DNA of 64,000 bases from Marthasterias glacialis (lineage: Eukaryota > Echinodermata > Asteroidea > Forcipulatida > Asteriidae). The DNA lies in contig OU452233.1 of NCBI GenBank assembly GCA_911728455.2, positions 12,529,214-12,593,213 on the forward strand, given 5' to 3'. This document shows, piece by piece, positions 12,070 to 22,414 of this stretch (position 1 is its first letter; every line of letters starts with the position of its first letter). Position numbers and translations under genes: made by a program. The notes under the pieces were generated by a model. That model worked only from the letters and a program-made list of their open reading frames with translations, did no database searches and was not told where the DNA came from.

Positions 12070-12718
12070 TATCGTCACCGACACCACGAAGTAGCACGCA
12101 CGTACATACCAGTAAAAAGTAGCAATCTGAGAAAACGGCGTCTAAAGCTGAACGCTTTTTAAAACGCCACTATCCTTTAGAATTTCAGAGTGTTTTCAAC
12201 TGGTTTTCTCATTGTGAACTCTGGATGCTTTGAACTTGATAAATATACTGCTTTTGTCCACTTTGCATTCTAAATTAACAAGCAATAAAGTAAAAAAGGT
12301 GCGTGCTACTTCGTGAAACCGGAAAAGAAGCAAAATAGACTATTTCCGATTTCACGAAGTAGCACTCTCCAATGTATTAGTAATGCAAACTTGTGCGCGC
12401 GCGCACACACACGTGGGGCGCGCACAAGGACAGTGCTACTTCGTGAAATCATTTTGTTCACATTTTGAGTAAGGTGCGCGCCGTGCATTTCAATGGTAAA
12501 TGTTACTTGCGTGCTACTTCGTGAAAACAAAAATTGTCAATTTCGGGCAAATTTTGCCATACATAATTATTATAATTAAAAAAGTAAAGCAAGTGAAGTT
12601 TTGAAACTTCATGAAATGGTAGGGCATGACGAATGTTGTATAAAAACGTACAAAACTGAAAACTGAAAAAAATATCGTTTTGTACACACGGTGCTACTTC
12701 GTGGTGTCGGTGACGATT
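12070..12718. mobile_element. Foldback-like element E with GTGCTACTTCGTG iterons
   Basis: ATCGTCACCGACACCACGAA at 12071 is mirrored exactly at 12698-12717. The 13-mer GTGCTACTTCGTG recurs in both orientations inside (about 12083, 12302, 12352, 12432, 12509 and 12691). If the end is read as TATCG/CGATT, it nearly fits the TAYGG-type terminus of foldbacks A-D. The flanks GCTTCA and TATTCA are only partly matching, so a target duplication is not established. Confidence 0.6.
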
Positions 12719-13172
12719 TATTCATCCTAACTAGCTCACTTTCGACTCTAAAGTTTGGGTAAATATTGTTTGGGGTTTTATCCCCGTCCTATGGGCAAAG
12801 AATTGATTCAATGAGGTTGTACTTTTTTTCAATGATTTGATCGGTCTGTTTTGCGGTCATGAAATTTCCCTGGCTGTCATAAAGAATTATGGTGAACGTG
12901 AATTATACCATACTGAAGTCCAAGTCTTCAGAAATATGGTTTTAGCCCTGAATTTGACTACACAGTCATTTTCCAGTTTGTTACACCATGATGTTTTGTT
13001 TAATTTTTTTTATTTTCACATTTTGTTGTATAAAACTTGCTGAGGTCGTCTCCAAATTCATGGACTATGGCTAGAAATAACAGGTGTGCCTGTTAAGGAA
13101 GCCTATAGCGACTGCAGTCAATTTCCATAGACGTGTGTGTTTACGACCGAAGCCAAGTAATTCGGATACGGC

Positions 13173-14519
13173 TATGGCAAGCCAAATGTCCAATAATTCG
13201 ATAAACACTGCTTATCGCCGATAAACAGTTTTTTCGAGAAAAACTATGGATATCACTTGATAAACAAAGTTTATCTCGATAATAACTGTTTTTCGCCTAT
13301 AAACAGAGTTTTTCAAGATCAACAGTGTTTATCAAGTGATAAAAACTTAAGCCATTCTCCCTCATTCATTACAAATTAAATGATTTGCATGTAAAACAAT
13401 TTCTGTACATGGCCATGGGAACACATTACTATCATAAAATTGACATTGACAAAATTCATTTTCTAAAAAAATGATTTAAACATAAATCAAAACATTAAAG
13501 GTCAAAAGTGCAAGGTGATCAGTTTTGTATGGTGGTACTCTTCCCTGCCTTTCACCTCTGTGGACCCGGTTCGAATCCCACCCAGGACCATCATTGTCCC
13601 TCACGTGGATTGGGTTTTCAGTTCCCCGTTTCGGTTTTTTTCCATATCTAAATCTGAACATTGCTTACTCTCGTTTCCTATCTATACCTAACGTTTTTCA
13701 CCCTATTATTGGCGCTTATACGCTGTTGGATGTGTAAGGAAATAAATTTCAATCCCATTTTTATTAGTCTACTTTTTAGGGATGCTGGTAAACTATATGA
13801 TGCCTACCTCTCAAAAGCTTGAAGCAAACATGAAACACGATATAAAAATGATAACAGGGTGGGATTTGCAGCCCGTTCCACTCTATTTGGTAGTGGGGCG
13901 ATTAAAGGCTTTGAACGAGCCACCACGAGTGATGCATGTAACAATAACTTCATGGTTAACACACCATTGAAGTTGTAGATAATTGGGACAATTCACGGGG
14001 GAAAATCTAATCTAATCTAATCGACTATTTCACATGTGACATAGAAATAGCTACCTACATTGACAAGAGCGGACACTATAGCACCCTCTTTAGACGGTGT
14101 ACGAATAACCGTGTTTATAGAAAAACTCTGTTTATCAAGTGATAAACAGAGTTTATCGAAAAACTGTGTGTTTAACGAAAAACGCTGTTTATCAAGCGAT
14201 CATCGCCGGCGAAAATAACTGTTTATCGAAAAACTGTGTTTATCGAAAAACTCCAGTGATAAACAGTTGTTCTACTGAAAAACTCTGTTCATCGAAAAAC
14301 TCTGTTTTATCATGCCGAAAAACTGCGTGTTTATCAATTGATAAACACTGTTTTTCTCGAAAAACTCTGTTTATCGGCGAAAAACAGCGTTTATCCAGAT
14401 AAATTTTGTTTATCAAGTGATAAATAGTTTTTCTCGAAAAACAGTGTTAATCGCCGAAAAACACTGTTTATTGGTGATAAACAGTGTTTATCAAATTATT
14501 GGGCATTTGGCTTGCCATA
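13173..14519. mobile_element. Foldback element D (TATGG ends, 6-bp TSD)
   Basis: The terminus TATGGCAAGCCAAATG is mirrored at 14504-14519, and a perfect TACGGC lies on both sides (13167-13172 and 14520-14525). The arms consist of irregular iterons with core GTTTATCGAAAAACTCTG and small internal palindromes such as GATAAACAGAGTTTATC. The centre carries a SINE-like block (13500-13760) and unassigned sequence. A shorter relative is at 27084-27278. Confidence 0.85.
13540..13760 (+). repeat. SINE-like retroposon within foldback D
   Basis: It has a box B-like GGTTCGAATCCC at about 13568, followed by a GGATTGGGTTTTCAGTTCCC segment and an A/T-rich end with AATAAATTTCAATCCC. The promoter A box is not clear. 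The motif order resembles tRNA-derived SINEs of aquatic animals as I recall them. Confidence 0.45.
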
Positions 14520-14525
14520 TACGGC

Positions 14526-15943
14526 CTATAGTAATATTGAGTTTATCAAGTAAAAGTTATGTTTTACACAGTACAGTTACAACAAACAGTAACTTTAAGA
14601 TATGGCTGGCGATAAGGTTTTAACACATCGCGACGGTTATGTTTCGGAACACTGTATAAGGTAATTGGTTGTGACTGGCGATCATCGTAGCATGCTGTGG
14701 TGAAGTGATAGGCTTATACTCTACGTTAATACCCGCTGATTCTATATTAATACCGGTAACAATGTCAGGTAACGGCTGCAGAAACTCTCAAAATAAACTA
14801 CTTTTATTCACGTTGTCAATAAGCAGCGGCATTTCCGGAAACTTCTAGATACAATTTTGTTATCATTTGTGTGTGCGTAATACAGATTCGGCTATATAAA
14901 GTCGACAAAACATGCCTTAATCCTATCTGATGTGCCTTTTGTAGTCAATTTTAAACAGAAGTGTTTCCGGTTAAACATTATTTCACGGTAATGTTTTTCT
15001 CTATAAAAAAAAGCAGCTGCACACAACAACATCGTCCGTAAAATCAAAGTTACTGGGCAACAATATCATATAACATGTAATCAAAGATTTGCGGGTGGAT
15101 ATTTTGTTGTAGGCATTTTGTGTTAGAGGGAGAGATCCGTCGAGCAAACGTGTTGAAATGTTTTCTCTGCTAACTAAAGCTCCAAAACAAAACAAATTAC
15201 ATTTAGTCAGACATTTAGAATTAACAACAATGTTAAGAACGTTTTGATTTTATATTGATATATCTTAAATACAATAACAATAAAGAGCAATAAAACAAAA
15301 TTACATTCGTTAAATATGAATTTGTTATTTAATTGTTGTTCGGTATAGTTCTCTGGACAAAAACGTCCTGTTTTTCAGCAATAAATTTGGAACTTAGATT
15401 TTTTAAAAACTCAAACCGTGAGGAAACGAAAAACTGTTCAACCTGTCTGGAGAAAAACTGTCAATATTAGTATCATTTAAATATGTTTTGACACTAAGGA
15501 TATGTGAAGTTGCAACTGTGGCACAGTAAGGTGTCTACCGTTGATTTTCAGACAGCAGGAGGGAAGTGTAGATGGCGTCTATCTGGTAATTCCATATACC
15601 CACATCATCCTCGCAGTTGCTCAACAATACACCTGCTTCAACCTGTCACTTGTTTCTAGAAACATAGCTGATAGGCTTGTGCTCCTGCCAATGATTCCAA
15701 TAAAATGTGCCACCAAATCAGCTAATTGACGACATCTCAGGGAGTCCAACTTTCTAGCAAGGAAATGTCATTATTTATTCCTCAATAGTTGGGAGATAGA
15801 ATCAAGCTTTAGAACGCACACAACGTGAACATTCGTGAGTCTTGCGTTGAAAAGTGCTCACCTATTCCTCGTCGACGATGCAATATAATAGGAGTTATCT
15901 ATAAGTTCAACTTCTACCGTCAAGTTGATTACATACAACTACC
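14526..15943. other. Upstream flank of the NDP gene, no other gene seen
   Basis: AT-rich sequence without a convincing exon. A non-coding first exon of the NDP gene could lie here, because vertebrate NDP has a 5' untranslated first exon, but I cannot identify it. The segment 15541-15729 is open but matches nothing I recognise. Confidence 0.3.
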
Positions 15944-16312
15944 ATGGAAACGCGTTTGGTAATCCTCGGTTATGGATTTACTCTCATGTTTTTGTTCACT
16001 TCTTTAAAGGCTTCAACTTTAGAGGAAAATCGCAAATGCACCCGATACTTCTACACAGAGACTGTCAAACATCCAAAGAAAGATTGCAACGAAAAGGTAT
16101 TGTAAGTTTTGTAACTATGCATTTGTGTACAGCATTAGTAAATACCGATTGAAAACATGATTAAATAAAGTAATTTCATTATTGTTAGATGAAAATTTGA
16201 ATCAGAACCAAGAATTTCCATCTTGGTTCTAACGAGCTCCTTCCGAAACCTACAGAGGCGAAATGGCTGATGAGGATTGAACCCACGGCCTTCCCGTCCT
16301 CGATATTAATAA

Positions 16313-16348
<36 letters not shown>

Positions 16349-18075
16349 ACTACTACTGCTGCTGCTGCTACTACTGCTGCTACTGTTACTACTGCTGCTG
16401 CTGCTGCTACTACTACTGCTGCTACTGTTGCTGCTACTACTGCTGCTGCTGCTACTACTGCTGCTTCTACTGCTGCTACTACTGCTGCTACGACTGTTGC
16501 TACTGCTGCTGCTGCTACTTCTACTGCTACTGCTGCTGCTGATACTACTACTGGTAGTAGTACTACTGCTGCTCTACTACCGGTACTACTGCTGCTGCTA
16601 CTACTGCTGCTGCTGCTGCCACTGCTACTGCTGCTGCTGCTGTTACTACTGCTGCTGCTGCTGCTGCTCCTACTACTGCTGCTGCTACAACTGCTGCTGT
16701 TATTACTGCTGCTGTTACTACTGCTGCTGCTACTACTACTGCTGCTACTACTGCTCCTGATGACGCTACTGCTGCTGCTACTACTGATGTCGCTACTGCT
16801 GCTGCTACTACTACTACTACTGCTGCTGCTGGTGCTGCTGCTGCTGTTACTACTGCTGCTGCTACTACTACTGCTGCTACTACTGCTGCTGCTACTACTG
16901 CTGCTACTTCTGCTACTGGTACTGCTGCTGTCGCCACCGCCGTGAGTGTTGTAAGTTTGGCTCTTTTGATAGTGAAACTCGTGCATCCCCCTTTTGAAGT
17001 GAAAATGGACTAGCTTCACTCTGGTTATTCAAGTTCAAAATACCCGTTTGTCACTTTAAAAAGAGTTGTCCGCCATAATAATGGCTCTTTGCACGAGTGA
17101 TATAGCGGACAAAACTCTTTAACCTTTACAGAGTAGGTGCCCACATTTATGACATACAAACCAGGGAAGCGGCAGGACGGGGATCACCTTAAGAGGTTAA
17201 GAGGACGTAACTTTTTATTTCAAGTATCAAGTGATAAACCACAAGAGCAACTGACTGGGTAAACTTAATTCCATTTTTGGGTGAACTAGTTGACTAAAAC
17301 GGGATTTGAACCTACGACCTCCGGATTAACGTGCCAGCGCTCTACCAAATGAGTGTAACTTTACCCAGTCTGTTTCTTTACTTGATATTTGAAATAAAAA
17401 GTTGCATCCCGTTAAAGTGATCCCTATTCTGCTGGTTCCCAGGTGGTATCGTAAACTTGGGTGTGATCTCTGGTTATATGGCAGTTTCAGGTTGATGGCT
17501 TCTGGTTGGCACCCCGAACAACGATATCAACTAGGTAAACTGCCATCATAGGGCTAGCCTTGGTTTATTAACTGCAGTATTAGAAAGTCAACGAAGCTTT
17601 ACAAGTGACGGATCAGTGCTCTTTTAAGTAAAGTGAAGCCAATTTGTTTCCAATCAGACCTGGATTACTGACTTAATTTGATCTAAATGACTGGAAAATA
17701 TTGCGTAAAACAGGACAATTGTGTGAATCCCAACTGCAGGTTGTATTGATGTCGAGATGTGCAGGCCGCTGTGAGTTAATGTCATCAGCCGATCCAGTCA
17801 TCGGCTTCCGCAGTATTCTTAAACATCCATTTACTTATCGATGTAGTAGCTGTCAGGATCAAACATCAATGATGAAAGCAGTTCGCTTGCGTTGTAGAAA
17901 TGACGAGAGGGTATATGCTGTATATCGCTACATACTACAATGTCGCTGTTCAGCCTGCAAGAGTGGATTGCATCGCCGTTCTGGCTTAACGGTCATTACT
18001 TTTGATTTGTTTATTATGCTAGTTCATTCACATCCGTTTTTACTTCTTGCCCATGGTTCGTATACAATAAAGTGA
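15944..18075 (+). CDS. NDP: Norrin (NDP) orthologue, secreted cystine-knot Wnt/Frizzled ligand; exons 15944-16096 and 17740-18075
   Basis: Exon 1 has a strong start context (accATGg). It encodes a signal peptide (METRLVILGY..., hydrophobic to about residue 23) and then RKCTRYFYTETVKHPKKDC. It ends AAG|GTATTG, phase 0. Exon 2 follows CTGCAG and starts VVLMSRCAGRC. It continues with DPVIGFRSILKHPF, QTSMMKAVRLRC and VYRYILQCRCSAC. From residue 32 to 126 this aligns without gaps with vertebrate Norrin as I recall it (HPLYKC, MVLLARCEGHC, VLKQPF, QTSKLKALRLRC, TYRYILSCHC). The intron falls at the same codon boundary as the vertebrate one (SSK|MVLL). Norrin is a secreted dimer that activates Frizzled-4 with LRP5/6 and Tspan12. 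Predicted length is 162 residues with ten cysteines at 32, 48, 58, 62, 86, 89, 103, 119, 121 and 124. The cysteine equivalent to human C95 is serine here. A 38-residue hydrophobic C-terminal extension is unusual. A stronger-looking donor (GTAAGT, 16102) would break the reading frame. Confidence 0.9.
16313..16931. repeat. CTG/CTA (CAG/TAG) triplet microsatellite in the NDP intron
   Basis: About 620 bp of almost uninterrupted trinucleotides, mostly CTG and CTA with occasional GTT, TTC and GCC variants. It lies between the two NDP coding exons. Long frames on both strands are poly-Leu, poly-Cys/Tyr, poly-Ser or poly-Ala/Val and are not genes. Confidence 0.95.
17140..17560. repeat. Dispersed repeat with tRNA-like module, NDP intron
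   Basis: It shares GATAAACCACAAG, ACTGACTGGGTAAA and GGGATTTGAACCTAC-type segments with 46845-47215. On the minus strand it has box A-like CATTTGGTAGAGC and box B-like AGGTTCAAATCCC at tRNA spacing. Flanking parts (GGCACCCCGAACAACGATA, GCCATATAACCAGAGA complement) match the second copy in inverted order, so the two copies are rearranged relative to each other. Confidence 0.6.
18066..18071 (+). terminator. Candidate poly(A) signal of NDP
   Basis: AATAAA overlaps the last codons and lies two bases before the NDP stop codon (18073-18075). It is the only hexamer seen between the stop and the repeat that begins near 18112. If used, the 3' UTR would be extremely short. Confidence 0.35.
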
Positions 18076-18111
18076 CTGGTTAACAAATTGTTATTGGGTG
18101 TGGTGACATAC

Positions 18112-18304
18112 AGATCCTTGTCATTTGATTGGTGGAACTGACATCAAATGTCATTCACTATTACTCCCATACACATCGATGATCAAAACGGGAAAAAGTA
18201 TTTCCCATTCAACAGTTAGCATCATCCTCGTTCCCAATGTTGTTAACAAGTATAGCGCCGCTGCTAAGCAAAGGGGTATCCTGTGCAAAAGGTTGCACAA
18301 GTTG
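18112..18304 (+). repeat. Dispersed repeat, copy also at 43183-43385
   Basis: It starts ACAGATCCTTGTCATTTGAT and runs through AAAAGTATTTCCCATTCAAC and a TAGCGCC-GCTAAGCAAAGG segment. The same order is seen at 43183-43385, where a LINE 3' coding end follows. The continuation here is split by the element at 18313-18880. Confidence 0.6.
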
Positions 18305-18312
18305 GTGTCTAC

Positions 18313-18880
18313 TAGTCTGGTTCCCAGACCGAAAAATATCAGCCTATTTACTGTCGATTGTAGGGTCCGGTATCACCCAAGGGTCACGTGACAAAAAAAG
18401 GAGGAATTCCTCCTTTTCCGAAAATATCCAAAATGTTTCGAACTCATTGTTGTCAATTTTCGGACAGTTTCGTGGATGGTCGGACATTTCCGGACATCTG
18501 TAGAGCTTTCTTTTGTTGATAAACTAAAACCATTCAATATTGTTGACAGACGTTGTGACCAAATTCAAATTTTTGCGAACCATTTTATAAAACACATCTC
18601 ATTATTGGTTTTTTGTTTCCAACAAATTCGACACTATTTTCGAATATTGTTGAACAGTTTTACAAACTGTGACCATCCCAGGCTTTTTGAAAATAAACAA
18701 GGCTCGTCATCAGCGTTTCGTTTTTATCCAATGACATCGTCAAACGTTGGTGACAAGTAATGAATATTTATGTATATTTATGTATGTTGCGTCGTCATCT
18801 ATTTTTAAACGTGGGTGATGCCTGACCTAATTTTTTTTCACAAGATTCGTTAAGGAATCTTTGGTCAGGGAACCAGACTA
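18313..18880. mobile_element. TIR element with 9-bp target duplication
   Basis: Ends TAGTCTGGTTCCCAGACC and GGTCAGGGAACCAGACTA are complementary apart from one or two positions. GGTGTCTAC flanks both sides perfectly (18304-18312 and 18881-18889). It is 568 bp, with only short open frames, so non-autonomous. Nine-base duplications are typical of Mutator-like and some Merlin elements, so superfamily assignment is open. Confidence 0.8.
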
Positions 18881-18889
18881 GGTGTCTAC

Positions 18890-20895
18890 ATGGAGTTGTC
18901 CACGTTCTTCAGATAGAATTTTGTTTTAGAATGTTCAGAGTGTGGGGGAAACGCGGAACCGTATATATTTTGTTTTTATGTTGTTACGTGTGGGGTATGC
19001 ACGGCAGAAAGAATTTAGTAAATAACAGGACATGAACGATAACACTGCAAATAATAGTGAATGCAAGCCAGTGAATGATTTAACATTAATTTAATGTATA
19101 ACTCAACAATCCAAAGAACATAGTGATAACGTATATTCCCGTTAGTATTGCAACCCTATTACAAGCAGAACAATGAAAGTGTTATGTACAGGCAAAGCAA
19201 ACAAATAAGCAAGTATATTAATTACAAAGTAGGGCCTATTTATCAAAGCAAGGATGATATACCTCAGAAAGCAAAATTAACAGTAAGCCGGCAAAACAAT
19301 ATGATAAGCAAATAAGAGGCGAAATAGATTAATTACCTTAAATAAATAAATAAAAGGAAGCCGTACAGACGAAAACGGCCCCACCCATAATTACCCAACA
19401 GTTACGTGTTACGTGTAAACGTTGAGCCCGTCTCCCAACACCACAGGATCAACCCAGTCACAGGTAAAGTGGCCGTTATTGAACCCTGGGGAAGTAAGCT
19501 TGTAACCACGTCAGTCCAGGGTCCAGTCCAGCATCACACCCAAGCCTCGGCCACGATCACACGGTGACCACACCCTTTATATAGTTTACCAGCAAGTAAA
19601 AACCACTGAAGCACAACATAAGTGGGGGCGACAGGAATGCCAAGAATGTATTGAGGGTTCGTAATGGTGTTTATTGTGAAAAAAAAAAATCAAATGACAA
19701 GGATTTATAGGTCAGTTATGTAAAACAAATATTGAGTGGGTCTGAGTGCAATGGGATGAATATTATTGTTATGATATATTTTAACTTGTCAATAGATGTA
19801 TATTTATGTCATGACGAATTCTTTTTAGTTGTTTTCTTTTCCCCTTTTCCAATCCAGAAAATCATTCCCATGGGAGTGGCATATTTCTGGGACTCAATTT
19901 TTCCTTTTTTTTAATAAATATTATTCACAATTTCATGCAGTAACAAACGATATTATAATAGGCCTTGTCTTATTTAGTTTCACTTTTCTTTTGGAAATCG
20001 TGCTAAAGAGATTTATATTCCATTGTATTACACTTGTAGATCAAGAGCCAAAGGAACTGATCAAGTACAACACACTATGGTATGGATTTACTGATTGAGT
20101 GACAGATAAAACATCTGAAGATACGACAAGAAAACATCTACTGCGATTTCTTTCACGTATACTGTAAAAATATTGCGCAAAAAATGTTTCAAGGTCGATA
20201 CAGTTGTCCGTAATTAAGTTTTAAAAAGGGAGAAAAAATCATCAAGTGAGAGAACACTTTAATAAATGTTTCCTTGGGATTGTTTTTAATCAAATGGTTT
20301 TGAATGACTTAAGAGCATACCCAGTACATACGATAATACCAATACCGATTATAATATATCATATTTTTGGTATGGGCTGCGTATACTGAGCTTTTTTAAC
20401 CCAACTTAATAAAAGAGCCTATGTCTTGTACATTATTTATTATTTAAATTAGACATTGTTTGAAATAAAAAATAACCTTTGAAAGTTTTTTCTCAGGTCA
20501 TCTTATTTCAGTCCATCTTTCTAAAAGAACATTGTCCTCCCCATGGTATTGTGTGTTGTTGAATAGTTAAGGCAGCACACATTCACACACAAACGGCGTA
20601 CACACACATTGCATGACATACATGTGTTATAAGTGAAGTTTTTAAAGAAAAAACTCATATAATAGCAAATCATGATTATACATTGTACAATTACCATTCC
20701 AGTTCAATAGCCAGCCACCCGTGAACACTCTATTCAATTTATGTTGAATGTCAAATTTTATGCGGATAAAGTACAATGCTGGCGTCACTGAGCACTAGGG
20801 ACCAGGGTAGTGTTGACAGGAAATGGCAACCACCCTAAACTTTGAATGGAGAAGATTATTTAATGGCATTGACAGAAAACGAAAACGGCCACTTT
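18890..20895. other. Intergenic, no gene seen
   Basis: AT-rich sequence with a fragment reading AAATCAAATGACAAGGAT at about 19690 that matches the repeat ends near 43123 and 18120. Short open frames (19732-20098) have no recognisable domain. Nothing supports a gene. Confidence 0.3.
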
Positions 20896-21275
20896 GCATC
20901 CGTCACGTTTTGGAGTTTTTCCCAATGGTTGTAACTTTTTAAGTACCTGAAACCACCCAAAAGTGTTTCGACGTGTGAATGAACATGAATGCTTATCATG
21001 ACAATAATTTGAGTTGATTGCATCATTAAATGTTTTTAGTTTTTATTCTAAAAATCACCCTCAAAGTTCATCAAAATTGGACGGAAACATCTGTTTGCAT
21101 TTCCGTCCATTTTTTTGAAAGTAAAAAAAAATATGAGAGTAGTTAAAAGAAAACTTATCCTATTCAACTCGAATTATTTTCAGATAAGCCTGCATGTCCC
21201 TTCACATTTTTGGGGGGTGTTTTCAGGTACTTGAAAAAAGTTACGACCATTGGAAAACTGCTAACTTGAGGGAAG
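20895..21275. repeat. Inverted repeat of about 380 bp
   Basis: CCAATGGTTGTAACTTTTT plus AAGTACCTGAAACCACCC on the left reappears inverted as TTTCAGGTACTTGAAAAAAG and TTACGACCATTGG on the right. A less exact outer match (CGGCCACTTTGC against AAGTGGCACCC) may extend it. No target duplication was identified. Confidence 0.55.
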
Positions 21276-21972
21276 ATAAGTGGCACCCTTTACCGTATTT
21301 CCAGTATACAATTTTGTTAATTGTTTTACAATTTAAAGGGGCACACCGGCTTCGTTGGGCTATTTGGGCTACAAAATAGGCTAACATATGACTTCAAAGG
21401 TCTTCCAGGAATGGAGAAGAACGGTTCCTAAAAGAAACCATCATATTTTGCCGTTTCGAGCATTTTTCAAAAAACGATTTATCCGAACCAAAAAAGTGGT
21501 TAGGATAAATCACGTGATCTTCGGAGTTAGTTTTTACTTCCAGCCGTATAAAAGTAAATTACTGAACCAAATTTTGAATCTTTTTTTTTACAATTATTTA
21601 TGAGTATTTGACAAAAAAGACTATGTATTCAGATTATTGATACAATTTGTAAATAATGATGAAAAATCGAATGTAATATTTGCATTCTGAGAGTTCCTGC
21701 AACCGAAGCGTGTTTCACGGCGCACCAGCGTGGGAGCTAGCGGAACGTAAACCTTGGGGCATATCCCGTACAGCCAGTGCCGTGTCTCGTGGGGCCTGAG
21801 AGACAAACCCCGGGGCGTGAACTCCCCAGCTTGCCGGTCTAGCCGTAAGCATGGGAGCTTGTCGGAGACTAACAATTACGTTTTTTACGACTGTTTTAGT
21901 CTGTACCCCTAACTATTGTAACGTGTTGCCTGTGTTACACGCACGCGGGACGACGACGGGGAATGTTTATCC

Positions 21973-22007
21973 TTGGAGGTAGAAATTAGACTTATTTCTA
22001 CCTATGG
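21973..22007. mobile_element. 35-bp hairpin insertion with 7-8-bp direct repeat
   Basis: An AGGTAGAAAT...ATTTCTACCT hairpin with a short loop interrupts the segment that reads GGAATGTTTATCCCATAC in copy 2. TTTATCC (or GTTTATCC) stands on both sides (21966-21972 and 22008-22014). Confidence 0.75.
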
Positions 22008-22384
22008 TTTATCCCATACAGCTGATCTATCTACTTCTATGATAGCTGCATAATGTCCACTCCCCCCAAACGCCACAACAACAAAAAACCGGTGGCGGTG
22101 GCTGCGGCCGGCCAGTGAAGTCATCGCCCGAAAAACGGGAGAATGCCATCGCTAAAGCTGCCAGGAGAAAGGCAATCCGTTTGCAGCGAAGGCGGAGGCT
22201 CGCTTGGCACATAATGGCTTTCCCTTTGGATTTATCGTGTTTTTTTTACACTTTTTACGTTTCGTTTATAGCTCCATGGTTGGACCGCCTTCTGGGTGTT
22301 TTTCCTTGCGATGTTTTTTGTACCGATCCTTGGGTGTCGAAGAAACGTTCTCCATTGCAAGTAAGTTCGTCCAGTTCGTCGTAC

Positions 22385-22414
22385 CATGGAGGAAGGAAAT
22401 TCCTTCCTCCATGG
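22385..22414. mobile_element. 30-bp palindromic insertion with 6-7-bp direct repeat
   Basis: A near-perfect palindrome (CATGGAGGAAGG...CCTTCCTCCATGG) interrupts a segment that reads TTCGTCGTACACAGAA in copies 1, 2 and 4. TCGTAC (or GTCGTAC) is duplicated on both sides (22379-22384 and 22415-22420). Confidence 0.8.

Noticed and set aside
16097..16107. Alternative donor GTAAGT at 16102 for NDP exon 1
   Set aside because: It fits the donor consensus better, but it leaves a phase that no sensible acceptor near 17740 satisfies and would break the Norrin alignment.
16270..17019. Open frames of up to 237 codons on both strands (poly-Ser, poly-Leu, poly-Ala)
   Set aside because: They are translations of the CTG/CTA triplet array, all frames are open, and the array lies in the NDP intron.
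17281..17350. Possible functional tRNA gene
   Set aside because: The A and B boxes are recognisable but the acceptor and anticodon stems do not pair well, and the same module is part of a dispersed repeat.
17677..18075. Reading the cystine-knot exon as a mucin/VWF CTCK domain, bursicon or glycoprotein hormone alpha
   Set aside because: Cysteine spacing is similar, but the residues between cysteines and the upstream exon match Norrin much better.
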